Below, one piece after another: positions 23,514-34,642 of a DNA stretch of 64,000 bases. Origin of the DNA: Cheiracanthium punctorium (taxonomy: Eukaryota > Arthropoda > Arachnida > Araneae > Cheiracanthiidae). The stretch's first letter is position 1. Every line of letters begins with the position of its first letter. The position numbers and the translations under genes were made by a program. The stretch covers positions 251,501 through 315,500 of the forward strand of contig JAWZYV010013002.1 of assembly GCA_038373885.1 (NCBI GenBank). The letters run 5' to 3'. The notes below the pieces were generated by a model. That model did no database searches, was not told the DNA's origin, and was given only the letters and a program-made list of their open reading frames with translations.

Positions 23514-23600
23514 CTAGCAGTTCCACACGGCGTTGCCCGTGAACCCCTTAAATTATGCGATTTACAAAATCTAACATGTAAACTGCAACTCCAGATTAGT
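23514..23600 (-). mobile_element. Helitron-type 3' terminus, minus strand
   Basis: Reverse complement reads CACGGGCAACGCCGTG (hairpin stem CACGG/CCGTG), then TGGAACTG and CTAG|T at 23514. This is the standard Helitron 3' end. The body lies to the right; its 5' end was not located. Confidence 0.5.
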
Positions 23601-23834
23601 ACTCTAGGCCGCAATTATATAACAGAATGTGTAGATAATGGTTCCAGAGTTTCAGCTACGTACTTACAAACGCATCAATAAAGACAACTCACTGCCGTGG
23701 CCGTCACATATTTCTCCCAGAAATATCGTGTAATTTGCATTAAAATTGATGGAGTCATTATATATTTCATCTAATTATAACAAATTATCTAGTAAAATCC
23801 ACAATTTTCGATTTAAATTTCTGAAAATTAGGAA

Positions 23835-24060
23835 ATGTTAGGTCATTAAACGTATTAAATACTATAAAAAATTTCATAAAAAGGCCCCATTAGGAAAAAC
23901 GCGCAAAATGACAGAAAAATCGCCAAACTTGGCGACTTTTGGCGAAATATCGCCAAATTTGGCGCCAAAAATAAGTCCCCAAAATTAGGTTTTCGAAGAC
24001 CTACGACCCATAGAACCCGAGATTTCCAGAATATTCCATATTGATGCAATAAAAAGCAAA
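23835..24060 (-). repeat. Repeat homologous to 53880..54130
   Basis: Reverse complement shares with 53880..54130 the order 'cgaaaacctaattttggg', 'gacttatttttggcgccaaa', 'tttggcgatatttcgccaaa' and 'gtcgccaagtttggcg'. It is rich in the CGCCAAnTTGGCG palindrome. Confidence 0.6.
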
Positions 24061-25005
24061 ATTTAACTATTTAACGCGTAGAATACGAATTTTAAATTAT
24101 TTTAAACCTCCGATAAGCACGTTGCTCCCAAAATTCGTAACACGGGGTAAGAAAATTTCCGTTTATAACGGTGTTTAATTATTAATTAAAAAAGTAATTA
24201 AAATTTTAAAATTATGATTCTCAGGTGCACATTATCGGACTCATGGGCTAACACTCATCATCTAAGGTAAATAGCAAAGACAGGGTAATGACGGCCAATA
24301 AGAATACTTACCAAGATTTAACTTGTAATCATCAAGTTGTTCTTAACCATGCTTCTTCCTGCAGAAAGAACAAATTAAGACGGCTTCTTTGATGACGCCA
24401 GTATTCGAAGACTAAATTTTGGGATAGCATAACTGTTGCCAAATACTGGATTAATTATTTTCATTTTATGACAGGGGAATGACACCAAAACCAAAGGGCA
24501 TATTTTTTTTTTTTTTTTTTTTTTTTTTCCAGAAAAATACCAACTATGAAAAGTCTTTATTTTCTCAGTTTTCAGTATTATATAATAGTTATTAAAAGGT
24601 TAAACAACAATTTTCTTACAAATATAATTAAATTCTCCACTTGTAGGTACTAATTTTGTGTTACGGTAGGGACACACAGGGAATGACATTTATCTCATAA
24701 AGACAATTATTTAAGAGGATACAATTTATAATGAGTATGTTTTATTCTATTATAAAAAAAATAAAATAAGTATATTAAAATATTCTAGCATCAATTTCAT
24801 TTTTATACAAGTTTATCTAACATTTTTGTAGCAGGTACCAAACTATCTCAATTTAGAGAAAATGACCCACATATAAGGAAAAGGCAGCGACCGTTTAGAG
24901 CAAATGTTATGTATTAACATTACAAAGGAGTGTCGATAAGTAGAACAAAGCATATTATTAGAAATGGGTCAAGCTTTTTTTTTATTTTAGTCTGTTCATT
25001 TTCAA

Positions 25006-25427
25006 TTTTGAACCTATGCTTAATCTGTTCGCTCTCATCATTAACACGACACCAACCGAGAAGATTCACCTTCATTGACCGATGTTGCTTTGCACGCAGA
25101 GCCTTATCATCGCATAGGCAAATCGGGATTTTGCCCAGGGCCCCTGGTTCGAAAGGAACCCCAATTTCAAGTGTTGTTCTGAAATATTGTTTTATATGTC
25201 AAAATTTTATGAAAAGGAAAAAAAAAATTTCATAGATGGGGGCCCCAAATTCATCAATGCTTGGGGCCCCTGTTGGTCACAATCGGGCCCTGCTTCGCAG
25301 AGTGGTTTCTAAGAATGCTCTGCCGAGGCTCAGCAACTGCTCGCGACATCGGTCAAAGGAGTCTTCTCCGTTGCGTTTTTTTTTTACTAATGAGAGCGAA
25401 CAGGCTAAACTTAGATTCAAAAGTGGG
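25006..25427. repeat. Imperfect foldback (arms about 100 bp)
   Basis: Left arm about 25006..25110 ('ctgttcgctctcat', 'gagaag', 'ttgaccgatg') pairs with right arm about 25330..25427 ('catcggtcaa', 'cttctc', 'atgagagcgaacag'). The centre carries a GC-rich insert with 'agggcccctgg' and 'cttggggcccctg', probably another element. Open frames here are spurious. Confidence 0.5.
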
Positions 25428-25544
25428 CTTAAGAATACTGAAGCGATCGCTCCATCTCACTTTATGGTCAGCTTTATGGTGTGTAACAACAATTACATAA
25501 AGTACAGGGTATCCGAAAAGTATGGCTACACTTTCAAAAAATGA

Positions 25545-26615
25545 ATTAAAAAATAAACAAAGATTTTGTACTTACGGCTTTTTATGGTGTTCCATAAAGA
25601 AAAGATCAAAGTTTCCATTTGATAAAATGTAAACAAGATGGATAAACTAGACTCGGTACCGTGACCCCCTACATCTCCAGACATAACATCTTTGGTCTTC
25701 TTATGGGGATACGTGTAAAACATTGTTTATCAATCTTCAATTCCACAGGCAGTTGGTGCACCAAAAAAGTGGGGGTTCAGAAAAAATGCTTGCTGAAGCT
25801 AAAGCTGATTTTTTAAGTTGGGCTATTACTGGATTTTAATGTCATCATTGATTAAATGACCTTTTTTTAAACCCTTTATAAGGCGAGTTTATGTGCAGAG
25901 AGGCGAAAGTACTTGGGATTTTTCTGGCCCATTTTTTAGGATTAATTCATATATTTTCTCTCTATTGTAATATCCCACGTGAAAATTGGAGAAACACGTA
26001 TTAAACAAACATAGAAATTTTGCAGGATAATACATTAATTATTCACACAATCAAAGTCGGAAAACTACCTGCTGCTTGTACACGGAATTAAACGCAAAAA
26101 TATATAATTAAAAGCGATGATTCTTATGCTCAATTTTCGAGTAATTATTCGAGCTTTCTAATTACGAATGAAAGAAAATGCAAATATAATTTAGAATCTA
26201 GATGTATGGAAAAAATATACATCCAATATAACTGAACAAAAATTAGAAAATTCACTAATGATAATTGATTTCTGTATTTAATAGACCGTAGGTGGTAAGT
26301 ATTCTTACCACGGCCTTATAAAGAGTTAAATAGGAATTAAATGTCCTTCAGAAGTGAACTCTTCTTAGCTCGTACTCCTTTTCTTTTCTCGGTTTGTGCA
26401 TTGGGTTTCCCCTCGATCATTTTTCAATGAATCGTTACTTTTAAACATTAAAAAGTGAGGAGGGCAAAAACTCTTTACATACAGAAGTGAGGGGTCAGTT
26501 GCCCCTCCCCCTGTCCCCCCTCCCCCCGTACGAGCCGCCTATGTTCAATTCACGACTCTGATTAACTGAAAAGTCGGACCCTTTAGAATGGTAACCCTTT
26601 GAGGCGCAACCCTTT
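25545..26615. other. Intergenic, no gene recognised
   Basis: AT-rich. 25504 has 'tacagggtatccgaaaag', similar to mariner-type ends, without a convincing partner nearby. C-runs at 26501..26526. Confidence 0.3.
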
Positions 26616-26702
26616 CCCAATGCTGAAAAAAGGGCACCCGTTGCCATTGCTCGACTTAACTACCAGCAAGATGGCAACGGGTGCCCTTCTTTCAGCATTG
26701 GG
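26616..26702. repeat. Long hairpin: 32-bp arms, 23-nt loop
   Basis: Left arm 26616..26647 and right arm 26671..26702 are complementary with one mismatch (arm begins CCCAATGCTGAAA and ends CACCCGTTGCCAT). It could be a small foldback MITE or, less likely, a miRNA-type precursor. It lies about 700 bp before the first recognised exon of the channel gene and there is no poly(T) or other sign of a defined RNA gene. Confidence 0.7.
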
Positions 26703-27403
26703 CAATCTATCCAGCTGTTCTCGCATTCTTCCATTTTTCAGCAGATGTCAGTGCTGTTAAAAATAATCGTGACAATTTTTTTTACGGGAAATGACGTGTA
26801 AAAAGTAAAGATTCTCATGGAGCTATGTCACCCTCAACTATTTTTATAGAAATCAAATCTATTCTTAGTGACTGGCAACAGTCAAAACGTCAGAGTTTGG
26901 TGTTCCCAGAGCGGGAACATTGCGCGTTAAAGGGTTAATCTTGCAGTGCTTCACTTCACAGTACGTGGCTAGAAATCTCGTACAGACTGGAAATGTTGAG
27001 CTGTATTGCCCCCCCCCTCCCTCAAAAAAAAAAAAAAAAAAAACTTTGATATTTTCATTATGAAACATAAAATAACCCGAAATGAATATATCTTGCTTAC
27101 TTGCAATTTAATTTTGAAAGAGTAGCCATACGGACCGCCCCATACATATAACTGATTCAGCGTCATGAAGTAGACGTCTCTTCCCTTTTTTCCCTTGATA
27201 AGAGGCGTCGGCTGCTTTACGCGAGCAAACATAATTACGTTGGGCAAATATTATTAATTCATGGGGTTTTCTACTCTCCTCATTGATAGAACATTCTGTT
27301 TCGAATACTCGAAGCAAAATTTTCTGGGAGAAACAACATGCCCTGTTGTAGGGTGTTAGGTTTGTTAACTTTCTAATTGTATCTTGACTTTGCTCTCTTG
27401 CAG

Positions 27404-27493
27404 CTCGTGTGATAATAACTCCATACGTGCATCCAAGATGAAATTATGGTCACATATCTTCGTGGTTCTAACGGTTCTGGCGAGCTGTGCTTG
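27404..27493 (+). CDS. Channel gene exon: 5' UTR end and signal peptide
   Basis: Acceptor TTGCAG ends at 27403, preceded by a pyrimidine-rich tract, so at least one more upstream non-coding exon is likely. ATG at 27438 starts MKLWSHIFVVLTVLASCA, a typical signal peptide (basic residue, hydrophobic core, small residues near the cleavage site). The exon ends TG|GTAAGT at 27493 (phase 2); the Trp codon is completed by the first base of the next exon. It is called chiefly because its phase and its signal peptide fit the next exon; by itself the sequence is too short to be certain. Confidence 0.65.
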
Positions 27494-30400
27494 GTAAGTC
27501 GATGTTTGAATGCTATCGGATATAGTCACTTGGTTTTAAGTGTGCTCTTTATTAAAAATGCGCAACTTCTGAACAGTTTAAGAAATAAAGAACTAACGAA
27601 AAAAAGGATTTTTATAAATTGCGTGAAAATATTTGCGCGCGAGAGTTAGACTTTCACTTTTGAAAATGATTTTGTGCTTAACATTTTTTGAAGTTACATA
27701 AATTATTACTAAGTATTAGACATGTTAATGTGCAATATATAAATGAATCAAGTGATGTTTATGTTCGATTATATTTCGGCTCATTTTCAAGTGCACATAT
27801 TTCGCAAACTATTCAAGTGAGAAAAGGTAAATCTTCCGTTTTAGATGTCTTTTTAACAATTAGATAATAATGTAAAATTTTAGGTAGTTTTAAATAGATA
27901 AATTAATAATTTTTTCATACAATTCCAAAATGGCCAACTGGAGCCAGCATTCGAGATGAGTTCACTTAGGAATCAGGACAGCAAGCACTCTCTGGGCTTT
28001 TATTATTCATGAAAGAAAATGTCTCTGCGAGTGTGTATGTTTGTTGGCAAGGCCGTCGTTTGGAGAATACAGTATAACTGAAGTGACCAGACGTCCTGCT
28101 TTTGGCGGGACAGTCCTGGTTTTTACTATGTCCCGCTGTCCCCACAGAACCCTAAACAGTCCCGCTTATCCATTCCTGTCCTGCCAAAGTCCTGCCTTAT
28201 GAAAAGTAAATAAATAAATATAAAATAAATTGGGAATAAATTCACATGAAAATGATTGTGTTATTCAAAAAGTTTTTGTTACTTGCATTTAACACCGTTT
28301 TTTTATTGATGAAAATGATTGTTTTATAATATGTATTAATACATACTTATAATCAATGGTGATTCTATAGTTATTGTTAGTAAAGCAAACTAAGTTATCC
28401 AAAGATTAACAATAAAATTATTTAAAACCTAAGTTTATATAATAGGCCTATTTTATGTGTATATTCGCTATATTTTTTTCAACTCATTTTTTTCTTAAAA
28501 GTAGAAAATCAAATTATGTGTAGAAAAAAAATCTTGAGGGGGGGGGGGCGTCGGGATTGATTTTTACCCCTCCCGACTCTGTGGTTTAGAAGTGTCCTGA
28601 TTTTTGGTTCAGAAAACATAGTCACTTTAAGTATAACTTCACCCATTCGCGGTTCACCGTTAGCGGCATCGCATACTCAAAGAATTTTGCTCTCAGTTCC
28701 CCCTCCCCCATCATTTCGGCAATTTCGTGAATTTTAAGCCATTTTTCCGGGAGACCGGGGTGGCCAAGAGATAGATCCACCACGTCCTATTCACCGAATG
28801 CCAAATATCGCATTCAAGTACTGACGAACATCTAGGGTGAAATGGGCTGGTGCCCCACATGCTGAAACCACGTGCGGTTTCTAATGGTGGATGGACGAAA
28901 ACTGAAACGAGAATGGCCTCTCTTCCCCAAATCAACGCCGACCGGGGCCTTCGCAATTAGTAACGGGCCTGCGCGTGTATTTTGATGAGCCATCCAAAGA
29001 GGCCTACGGATGCTCGAGTCTTCACGTATGCATCAGGCATTTCTCAAGCTCCCCAGTGCTTTCAAACGTTATTTAATGTAGTTTTAAGTAGTAATTGTGT
29101 TACTAATTCAAGTACGAACTCATGATTAATTTGTTTGCTATGATACATATTTACATAAAGAAAATAGATGCATATAATTTGAAGAAAAAACAAAGTAGCG
29201 CTTACTCTCATGATTCACGATTGCTTATTTTAGTTTCACAAGTGGATATTTAATATACTTTAAAATAACTAAATACACAAATGAGAAATACATTTTTATA
29301 ATGAATATTTCATGAACGTAGTCGTATTTTCTACATTATTTTAAACAATTTAACATTAACAAATGATGTTTTAAAGCGCATTTCAGTGTTTTCGGGATAT
29401 CCTGTATATTGGAGAAAATTGATAAAATACGCTCTATAGCACGATCCCTGAATTAATTATTCTTTAATAAAGACATTTCATGCAGTATCTGTTATTCTTT
29501 TGTCGCTTTCTCAATCGAACTTTGGAATTGAGCAAGCATAATGAACGTCTGTACAAAATATTAACTACATTTGAAGTTTCTATATAAACGGGCAAAAATC
29601 AATAATTTATAATTTACTGTATTTCTGCACTGTACCTGATGTAAGTCTGAAGCACATAATCAAGGCATTCATAACTGATAAATAACATTTTCAACTGGCA
29701 AAATTAAATTGTCTAACTAGTACCACAACGTCATGCTTATTTACAAGAATAAACTACTCAAGTAATACGATTTCGGATTAAAATAATTTATTTATAAATA
29801 ACACATGAGTAATTATTCACTAAACATGATTTACATACATATTTTTAGAATTTCTAAATACATTATAAGCGTTCACTTACCTTTACATTCAGAGCAAAAT
29901 GTTCGAATTTTAGGATAAATTTTCATGAAAGGAAATGGCGCAAGATTCACAAAACGATTACCTACATCTAAAGTTCTTTAGTACGAGAAAAGTATAAAAA
30001 AATTGTTTTAAAATAATAAAATAATATAGCATTTATAATACTTAGAATAATAAAATAGAATACTGTAACTGGGGAAAACAGGCCTCAATGATAAACTCAT
30101 TTTTAGCGATGGCAACTCATAAGCAGGCCTGTTGGTTAGCGATGGCCCCGCGCCTACTTGCCATCTACCGGCAACCGAAGCAACTACTAACAACGTTCTC
30201 CTCCGTCTCCTGCATTTGTTCTTTCCTGTGTTTGTGCTTCGACGCTTCGCTTTTGGCCATACATTCCTATACAAAATGTTCGATTTATTGAGATTTTATT
30301 GTAATACAAAACCCCTTTGGTTCCATACGTGACGAAATGCACAGTCTCAACTACATAAATATTATTTGGAAATATATTTTATACAAATTTCAAGTAACTA

Positions 30401-33400
30401 AGTAAATTTACATTAAGATTTAGAAATTAAATTATAAGTTGCTAAAAACTATTATATAGATGCAATTTGGAAATATTCATTTTGGAGTATGTAAGTATGT
30501 GTTAGAGAGAAAGTGATCTCTGCATGAAATAAGGCACATAGGTGGGTGGGTGGGCGTGGGCATTAAAATTGGTACCGGGCCCTTTTACTGGCAACGATGG
30601 CCCTGCTTGTTGGTGGTGTTACGCACTAGCGGTTGCAAGTTAATACACTACGTTTGGTACTATCATAAGAAAAATCCAAACATGCAGCTGTGCACCTCGG
30701 AGAGATTTTTTTTTTTTCAAAATTCGGTGAAGGAGAAAAAAAAATTCAGTATTTATGAATTTTGGATATTTTTCACCAATAACCAAATAGTAGGGAAAAT
30801 AAGACCTAAACGAAAACAATCGTTATGTCACTGGATAGAAGAGAACATTTTCTTTCAAAAACTGCTTGTTTTGAATATGTAACAAGACTTATAAATTATT
30901 AAATAAAATTAAAAAAACTTAATTTTGCCAAAAATTTTCGAATTTTTTTTTAAAAATTCGCATTCTTAAATCTGCCAGAATAATTTTTATCATTATCAGA
31001 TTATGAAATGTATACATTCAACGTTCTTAAATTTGAAACGAAACATAAATTATTAGATCTTTTTAATGAATTTTTGAGTGAAGTAGACGTTTGAATATAA
31101 ACGTCGCTGCCTCTGCTTGGGGGTTGGAAATATTGCCACACAAGCAAAGGAAATAAAATTGTAAAATAGGTAGAATAGAATAAAAATTTTGCTATTTATA
31201 AAGCAAGGGTAAGTTAATGTACTATTTGTTTCTTGTTTATGCATCCTTGTAGACTAAGAATTCTAGAAATAACTTCGGTTTTCGCGGATTTGTTGAATTT
31301 AACTAACTTAAAGGGAAATAATGTACTGTTTTACTCCAGTTATTGTGATGTTAAAAATAGAATGTGATTCATTATTTATTTTAAATGCACAAAGTTTCCA
31401 GTCGTTGTATATTGGTTCATTAATACAAACGAGCAGTGGCGTAGCCAGAAATTTTTCATGGGGGGGGGGGGTTACGACTACTGCAACTCACGTATATGTA
31501 TACGTGTGTGCAATAAGGGAGTAAAGAATATACATTTTGTATGGCAAAAAATTCCTCATGGTGGGGCTGTGACCCTCCTATTCCCCCCCTTGTCTACGCT
31601 ACTGCAAACGAGTATTATTTTTCTGCCAGAAGATTGCTTTTTACATGGACACATCGTACAAACCCGATCTGAATAAGTTCTCTCTATTTTTAACCAAAAA
31701 TCAGGTATGAAGAAAGTTGCTTTTTGTCATAATCGCCATGAAGATTCAAGCATTTGTCTTATTAGCAGACAAGTTTTGATTTCCGCAAAGAAAAGCGTCT
31801 CCGCCATTGTGTGAGATGCGCCTGAACATTGATTTGGAGCTCCTAAATGGTATGGAAGCTTCAGACATTTATTCAGTTCAGAGTGATGATACGAAAATTG
31901 CTCGCTACCTAGTTAATAAACTATACAGAGCAATGAGAAAGTTGGTAATGTGAGGCGCGCCTTAATGTTGTTTTGAAGTTCCTAGCTCTGTAAGCTTTGG
32001 TCTCATAGTCAGTTCTTCAGCTCAGGGAAAAGGTTAATATCAGACCTATCACTAGCGTTTACTGAGATGAGGGTTTTTAGGATCTGAGCACGAATAGCAT
32101 GCAAAAAATTTAATATTTCACATAACAATTATCATGGACTAGAGGGCGCTGGATTTTTTTTCCTTCGAAAGCGGGCGGTGGTTCAGAAAAAGTTTGGTAC
32201 CTCTAGTCTATATCAGAAGTTGCGAGGGAAAAAAAATACTGTCCATGGAGCAATTTTGGGGGATATTAAGGCGGAATTTACACATGCAATCTGAAATAAT
32301 TACAATTTAGTGCGTTTTTACCTATATTTTATTTTATTACCTATATCATTATTGTTTTAAAGCCTGTATGAGCGGATCTGCTTTAATTTTTAGGCAGTGA
32401 AACTTCAGCTGCTTTGCTAATCATGTGCTATATCTTGCAGGGCTAACAAAGTGTTGATTGTAGAACAACAAATTCTTCACGATATGTTTAGTGGCTATGA
32501 TAAAAGAGTTCGGCCTCATGGAAAAAATGGAACAGGTATATATTATATACATATATATTATTGCAACTAGTATTAATTATTAAATACAAAGGAAGAATGA
32601 ATGTAATAAAGATTTTAAGATTCAGAACATTAATGTGTTTTTAAAAAACTGACAAAATAATTCTGATGTTGTGTTTTTTACAAAGCAAACTTTATCTAAC
32701 CCGCATTAAGCTGGGATTTCTGGAATTCTTCTGCAAAGACTTTTGTATGTTTGGTAATGTAAATTTTGTTGTCAAAAATGTATACACAAATGATAAAATT
32801 CCAATGTTCCCAACGCATACATTTGTAAGATGGGTTAGCTAACTTCTTAGTCACTTTGTTCCTAAGCACATCTTTTTCACTTTTCACCCGGACCCAATGC
32901 GCGATAGAATGGTGAATATAATTTTCTTATTTTTACAATGTTTCAAAGGTTTGTTTATTTTTTTGTTTTTTCTTTTGAATCAACTTTTTCAACGAGCTCT
33001 CATGCTCTTCCTTTGTGACCATTTGTGACACTGAATGATACTTCAAGCGATTGCGCAAGTGCCGTGCTGTATCCCAGCGGAGTAACCATTCTAAGAAGCA
33101 AGCATCAGTCAAAGAAGGGGGTAAATCTTTTCTGTTGTATCTTTTTCATGATGAGAGGGATCAAGTTAAACATAAACAGGGAAAGGAAACGGGAAAAAAA
33201 GAGAGTGACCCATTTTTAATAACATGCTCCGTTATACTTATCGTCCTTCCCTTGGAAACTTCCTGAATCTGCCAGTGGCAGAAATACCAAGTTGACCCTA
33301 CATATGAGCAAATTACAAAATGAAAGTCCTAACAGAAAACGATCTGAAGTCATTGAATATATTTTATTCCAAGCCTGATGGCTAGCATGTTCATGTTGTA

Positions 33401-33488
33401 GTGAAAAGCATTATCTGTTTCAGGTCCTGTGGTGGTTGAGGTCAATACGTTTATACGTAACATCAACGACTTAGATGACGTCAAAATG
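27404..33488 (+). CDS. Cys-loop ligand-gated anion channel subunit, N-terminal exons (partial gene)
   Basis: Three exons (27404..27493 with ATG at 27438; 32441..32535; 33424..33488) join in phase to 72 residues. They encode a hydrophobic signal peptide and the start of the extracellular ligand-binding domain. Key stretches are ILHDMFSGYDKRVRPHGKNG and VEVNTFIRNINDLDDVKM. In Cys-loop chloride channels the same positions read 'L..GYD.R.RP....GP..V.V..F.R.I...DD..M', followed by the first beta strands (often EYSVQ). From memory the best fit is invertebrate glutamate-gated chloride channels; histamine-, pH- or GABA-gated relatives are possible. The product would be a pentameric plasma-membrane channel subunit. 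All junctions are GT-AG with phases 2, 1 and 0. Loop residues, the Cys-loop, M1-M4 and the stop lie on exons I could not find to the right. Confidence 0.8.
28079..28629. mobile_element. hAT-type MITE (551 bp), GTGACCA family
   Basis: TIRs TGAAGTGACCAGA and TAAAGTGACTATG (reverse complement of right end). Exact 8-bp target duplication AGTATAAC at 28071..28078 and 28630..28637. Terminal blocks contain 'ggcgggacagtcctgg'-like GC repeats. It sits in intron 1 of the channel gene. Confidence 0.8.
28740..28975 (+). mobile_element. Possible SINE (GC-rich, tRNA-like start)
   Basis: Begins GACCGGGGTGGCCAAGAGAT, resembling box A of tRNA-Leu/Ser heads, and is much more GC-rich than its surroundings. Box B is degenerate and no target duplication was found. 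An 81-codon minus-strand open frame across it has no recognised domain. Confidence 0.35.
30690..31020 (+). repeat. Dispersed repeat shared with 62000..62350
   Basis: Common phrases in the same order: 'gtgcacctcg', 'tttcaaaattcg', 'ggatagaggagaa'-like and 'ttttcttt...aaaac.gtttgtt'. At 62000 the sequence follows a Helitron-type 5' end, so both are probably pieces of that family. Confidence 0.5.
31434..31604. mobile_element. hAT-type MITE (171 bp), TIR CAGTGGCGTAGCC
   Basis: Left end CAGTGGCGTAGCCAG, right end (reverse complement) CAGTAGCGTAGACAAG. Exact 8-bp target duplication CAAACGAG at 31426..31433 and 31605..31612. Contains G and C runs. Lies in intron 1 of the channel gene. Confidence 0.9.
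32441..32535 (+). CDS. Channel gene exon 2: start of ligand-binding domain
   Basis: Acceptor TTGCAG at 32435..32440 and donor GTATAT at 32536. 95 bp; one base completes the Trp codon, then 31 codons, then the first base of a Gly codon (phase 1). Translation runs ANKVLIVEQQILHDMFSGYD and KRVRPHGKNGT. The GYD-x-R-x-RP motif is the conserved N-terminal signature of Cys-loop receptors, and NGT is a potential N-glycosylation site. Confidence 0.85.
32536..33423 (+). other. Intron 2 of the channel gene (888 bp)
   Basis: GTATAT donor, TGTTTCAG acceptor. AT-rich; open frames within it (33025..33266 and 32696..32887) show no family and lie across the expected intron. Confidence 0.6.
33424..33488 (+). 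CDS. Channel gene exon 3: beta-strand 1 region
   Basis: 65 bp between TTTCAG and GTAAGT. Two bases finish the Gly codon, then 21 codons: PVVVEVNTFIRNINDLDDVK and M, ending in phase 0. In GluCl-type subunits this stretch is followed immediately by a phase-0 exon starting EYSVQLTFRE or similar; I looked for such an exon after 33488 and did not find one. Confidence 0.85.
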
Positions 33489-33799
33489 GTAAGTCCTTTT
33501 GATTTTTACTTCTTTTACCAGCATAGTTGAACGAATTTGGTACTACTGAATGCTGCTACTTTTACAGTCAGTCAGTAAAGCTCTTTAGAATCTTCCTTCC
33601 TTGCAGGTATAGGTGAAGGGTTCTTGAAATCACTTAAACATAAAACTTTGCGGTTTTATTTGGAATTTCTTCAGTGTCATCCCATTTAAAGGTACAGGAG
33701 ATACTAGTCAAAGATGGAGAATCTTCGCAGCTGAATCTTTTTAGCGATGACCGTAACAAGTTAAACTGGTTCAAGATTAAAAATGAATAATAATAATAG

Positions 33800-33830
<31 letters not shown>

Positions 33831-33978
33831 ATCTCGTTGCGAAAATTCAGCGTATTCTGAAGTCAAGCTTCACCGTACTTACATTACATCGTCGTTCTCT
33901 CTTGAATTTTTTCTGTTGTTAAATACAATTCTAAATTCAAGGCTTCATGAAATCAAAAATCTGGATAGTTTCGAGAAG
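33489..33978. other. Intron 3 start, no further exon seen
   Basis: Follows the GTAAGT donor at 33489. Contains an A-run at 33801..33824. If the gene is intact the next exon must lie further right, in a region (34000..64000) that is nearly all repeats, or beyond the window. Confidence 0.4.
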
Positions 33979-34228
33979 CCGACCAGCTGGTATGGTGGAT
34001 GAAGCACAGTACTACGGTTTCGGGTTCAACTCCCGGCGGTCGAGGTTCGATCCTCGACTGGGCGTGGATATCATTGTGTCCGTCCCTTCATAGGGGACAA
34101 CGTTGGTCCACCTACAGGGCGCCCCCCATAATAAAGTGACCAACAACTCCTGCCTAAGCAGTGGCCAATACCTCCAAGACATTGTTTTAAGGCCCGCCAT
34201 TTGGGGGAAAAAAAAAAAAAAAAAAAAC
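33979..34228 (+). mobile_element. tRNA-derived SINE with poly(A) tail
   Basis: Direct repeats GTTTCGAGAAG (33968..33978) and GTTTCGAAAAG (34229..34239) flank it. The head has box A-like TGGTATGGTGG and box B GGTTCGATCC (34044). The body includes 'gtccgtcccttcatagggg' and the 3' end is an A-run. Confidence 0.75.
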
Positions 34229-34399
34229 GTTTCGAAAAGTTTTTCCAGCCGAATTGTTTTACTCTGCTTGAAATTTTATGAAGTTAAAAATCGCAAGAAA
34301 TCAGGGAACGGGTAGATTTTCAGGTTTTTAAAATATAGAACTTACTCTTTAAATATACAGTACTATTGAAAAAACACTCAAAATACTGGTGTTAAACGA

Positions 34400-34640
34400 T
34401 AAAGTAATTAAAAAACTTTGTAAAAAACACACATAAGAAGTAAAAGGAAAAAGGATACGCGTTTCGTTCAAAAATTGTTTTGAACTTCTTCAGTCCAAGC
34501 CCTTCGACGTAAAGAACACAGGGAACTGTACGTCGAAGGGCTTGGACTGAAGAAGTTCAAAACAATTTTTGAACGAAACGCGTATCCTTTTTCCTTTTAC
34601 TTCTTATGTGTGTTTTTTACAAAGTTTTTTAATTACTTTA
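34400..34640. mobile_element. Perfect 112-nt inverted repeat with hammerhead-like cores
   Basis: 34400..34511 and 34529..34640 are exact reverse complements; the loop is 17 nt. Each arm carries, reading outward (plus strand at 34544..34587, minus strand at 34453..34496), GGA, CTGAAGA, an extra A, stem II GTTCAAAA/TTTTGAAC, GAAA, C-GC-G, TA, TCC. This matches hammerhead logic: CUGANGA box, stem II, GAAA, minimal stem III, GUA cleavage triplet, stem I GGA/TCC. Outer ends share AACTTTGTAAAAAACACACA with 19270..19488. The perfect arms mean it is young or kept by gene conversion. Confidence 0.75.
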
Positions 34641-34642
34641 TA

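Larger units (their letters stand above)
22796..24868 (-). mobile_element. DNA transposon relic, Sola-like (2.07 kb)
   Basis: Inverted termini GGGTCATTTTCTCT / AGAGAAAATGACCC flanked by an exact 4-bp duplication ACAT (22792..22795 and 24869..24872). A 4-bp duplication with GRG termini is the pattern described for Sola elements; this is inference from ends only. Inside are repeated 'ggaatgacac' motifs, a lysine-rich reading-frame remnant (23228..23463, minus) and a Helitron 3' end inserted at 23514. No catalytic domain is visible. Confidence 0.55.
27494..32440 (+). other. Intron 1 of the channel gene (4947 bp)
   Basis: GTAAGT donor and TATCTTGCAG acceptor. It holds hAT MITEs at 28079..28629 and 31434..31604, a GC-rich SINE-like block at 28740..28975 and a Helitron-type fragment at 30690..31020. 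The rest (28980..30540, 31020..31430, 31613..32440) is AT-rich with nothing recognised. Confidence 0.6.

Noticed and set aside
25504..29410. Pair of 'tacagggtatccgaaa' and 'ttcgggatatcctgta' as ends of one 3.9-kb mariner-like element
   Set aside because: The span includes the channel's signal-peptide exon and a hAT MITE, and there is no transposase; the two sites are better seen as unrelated fragments.
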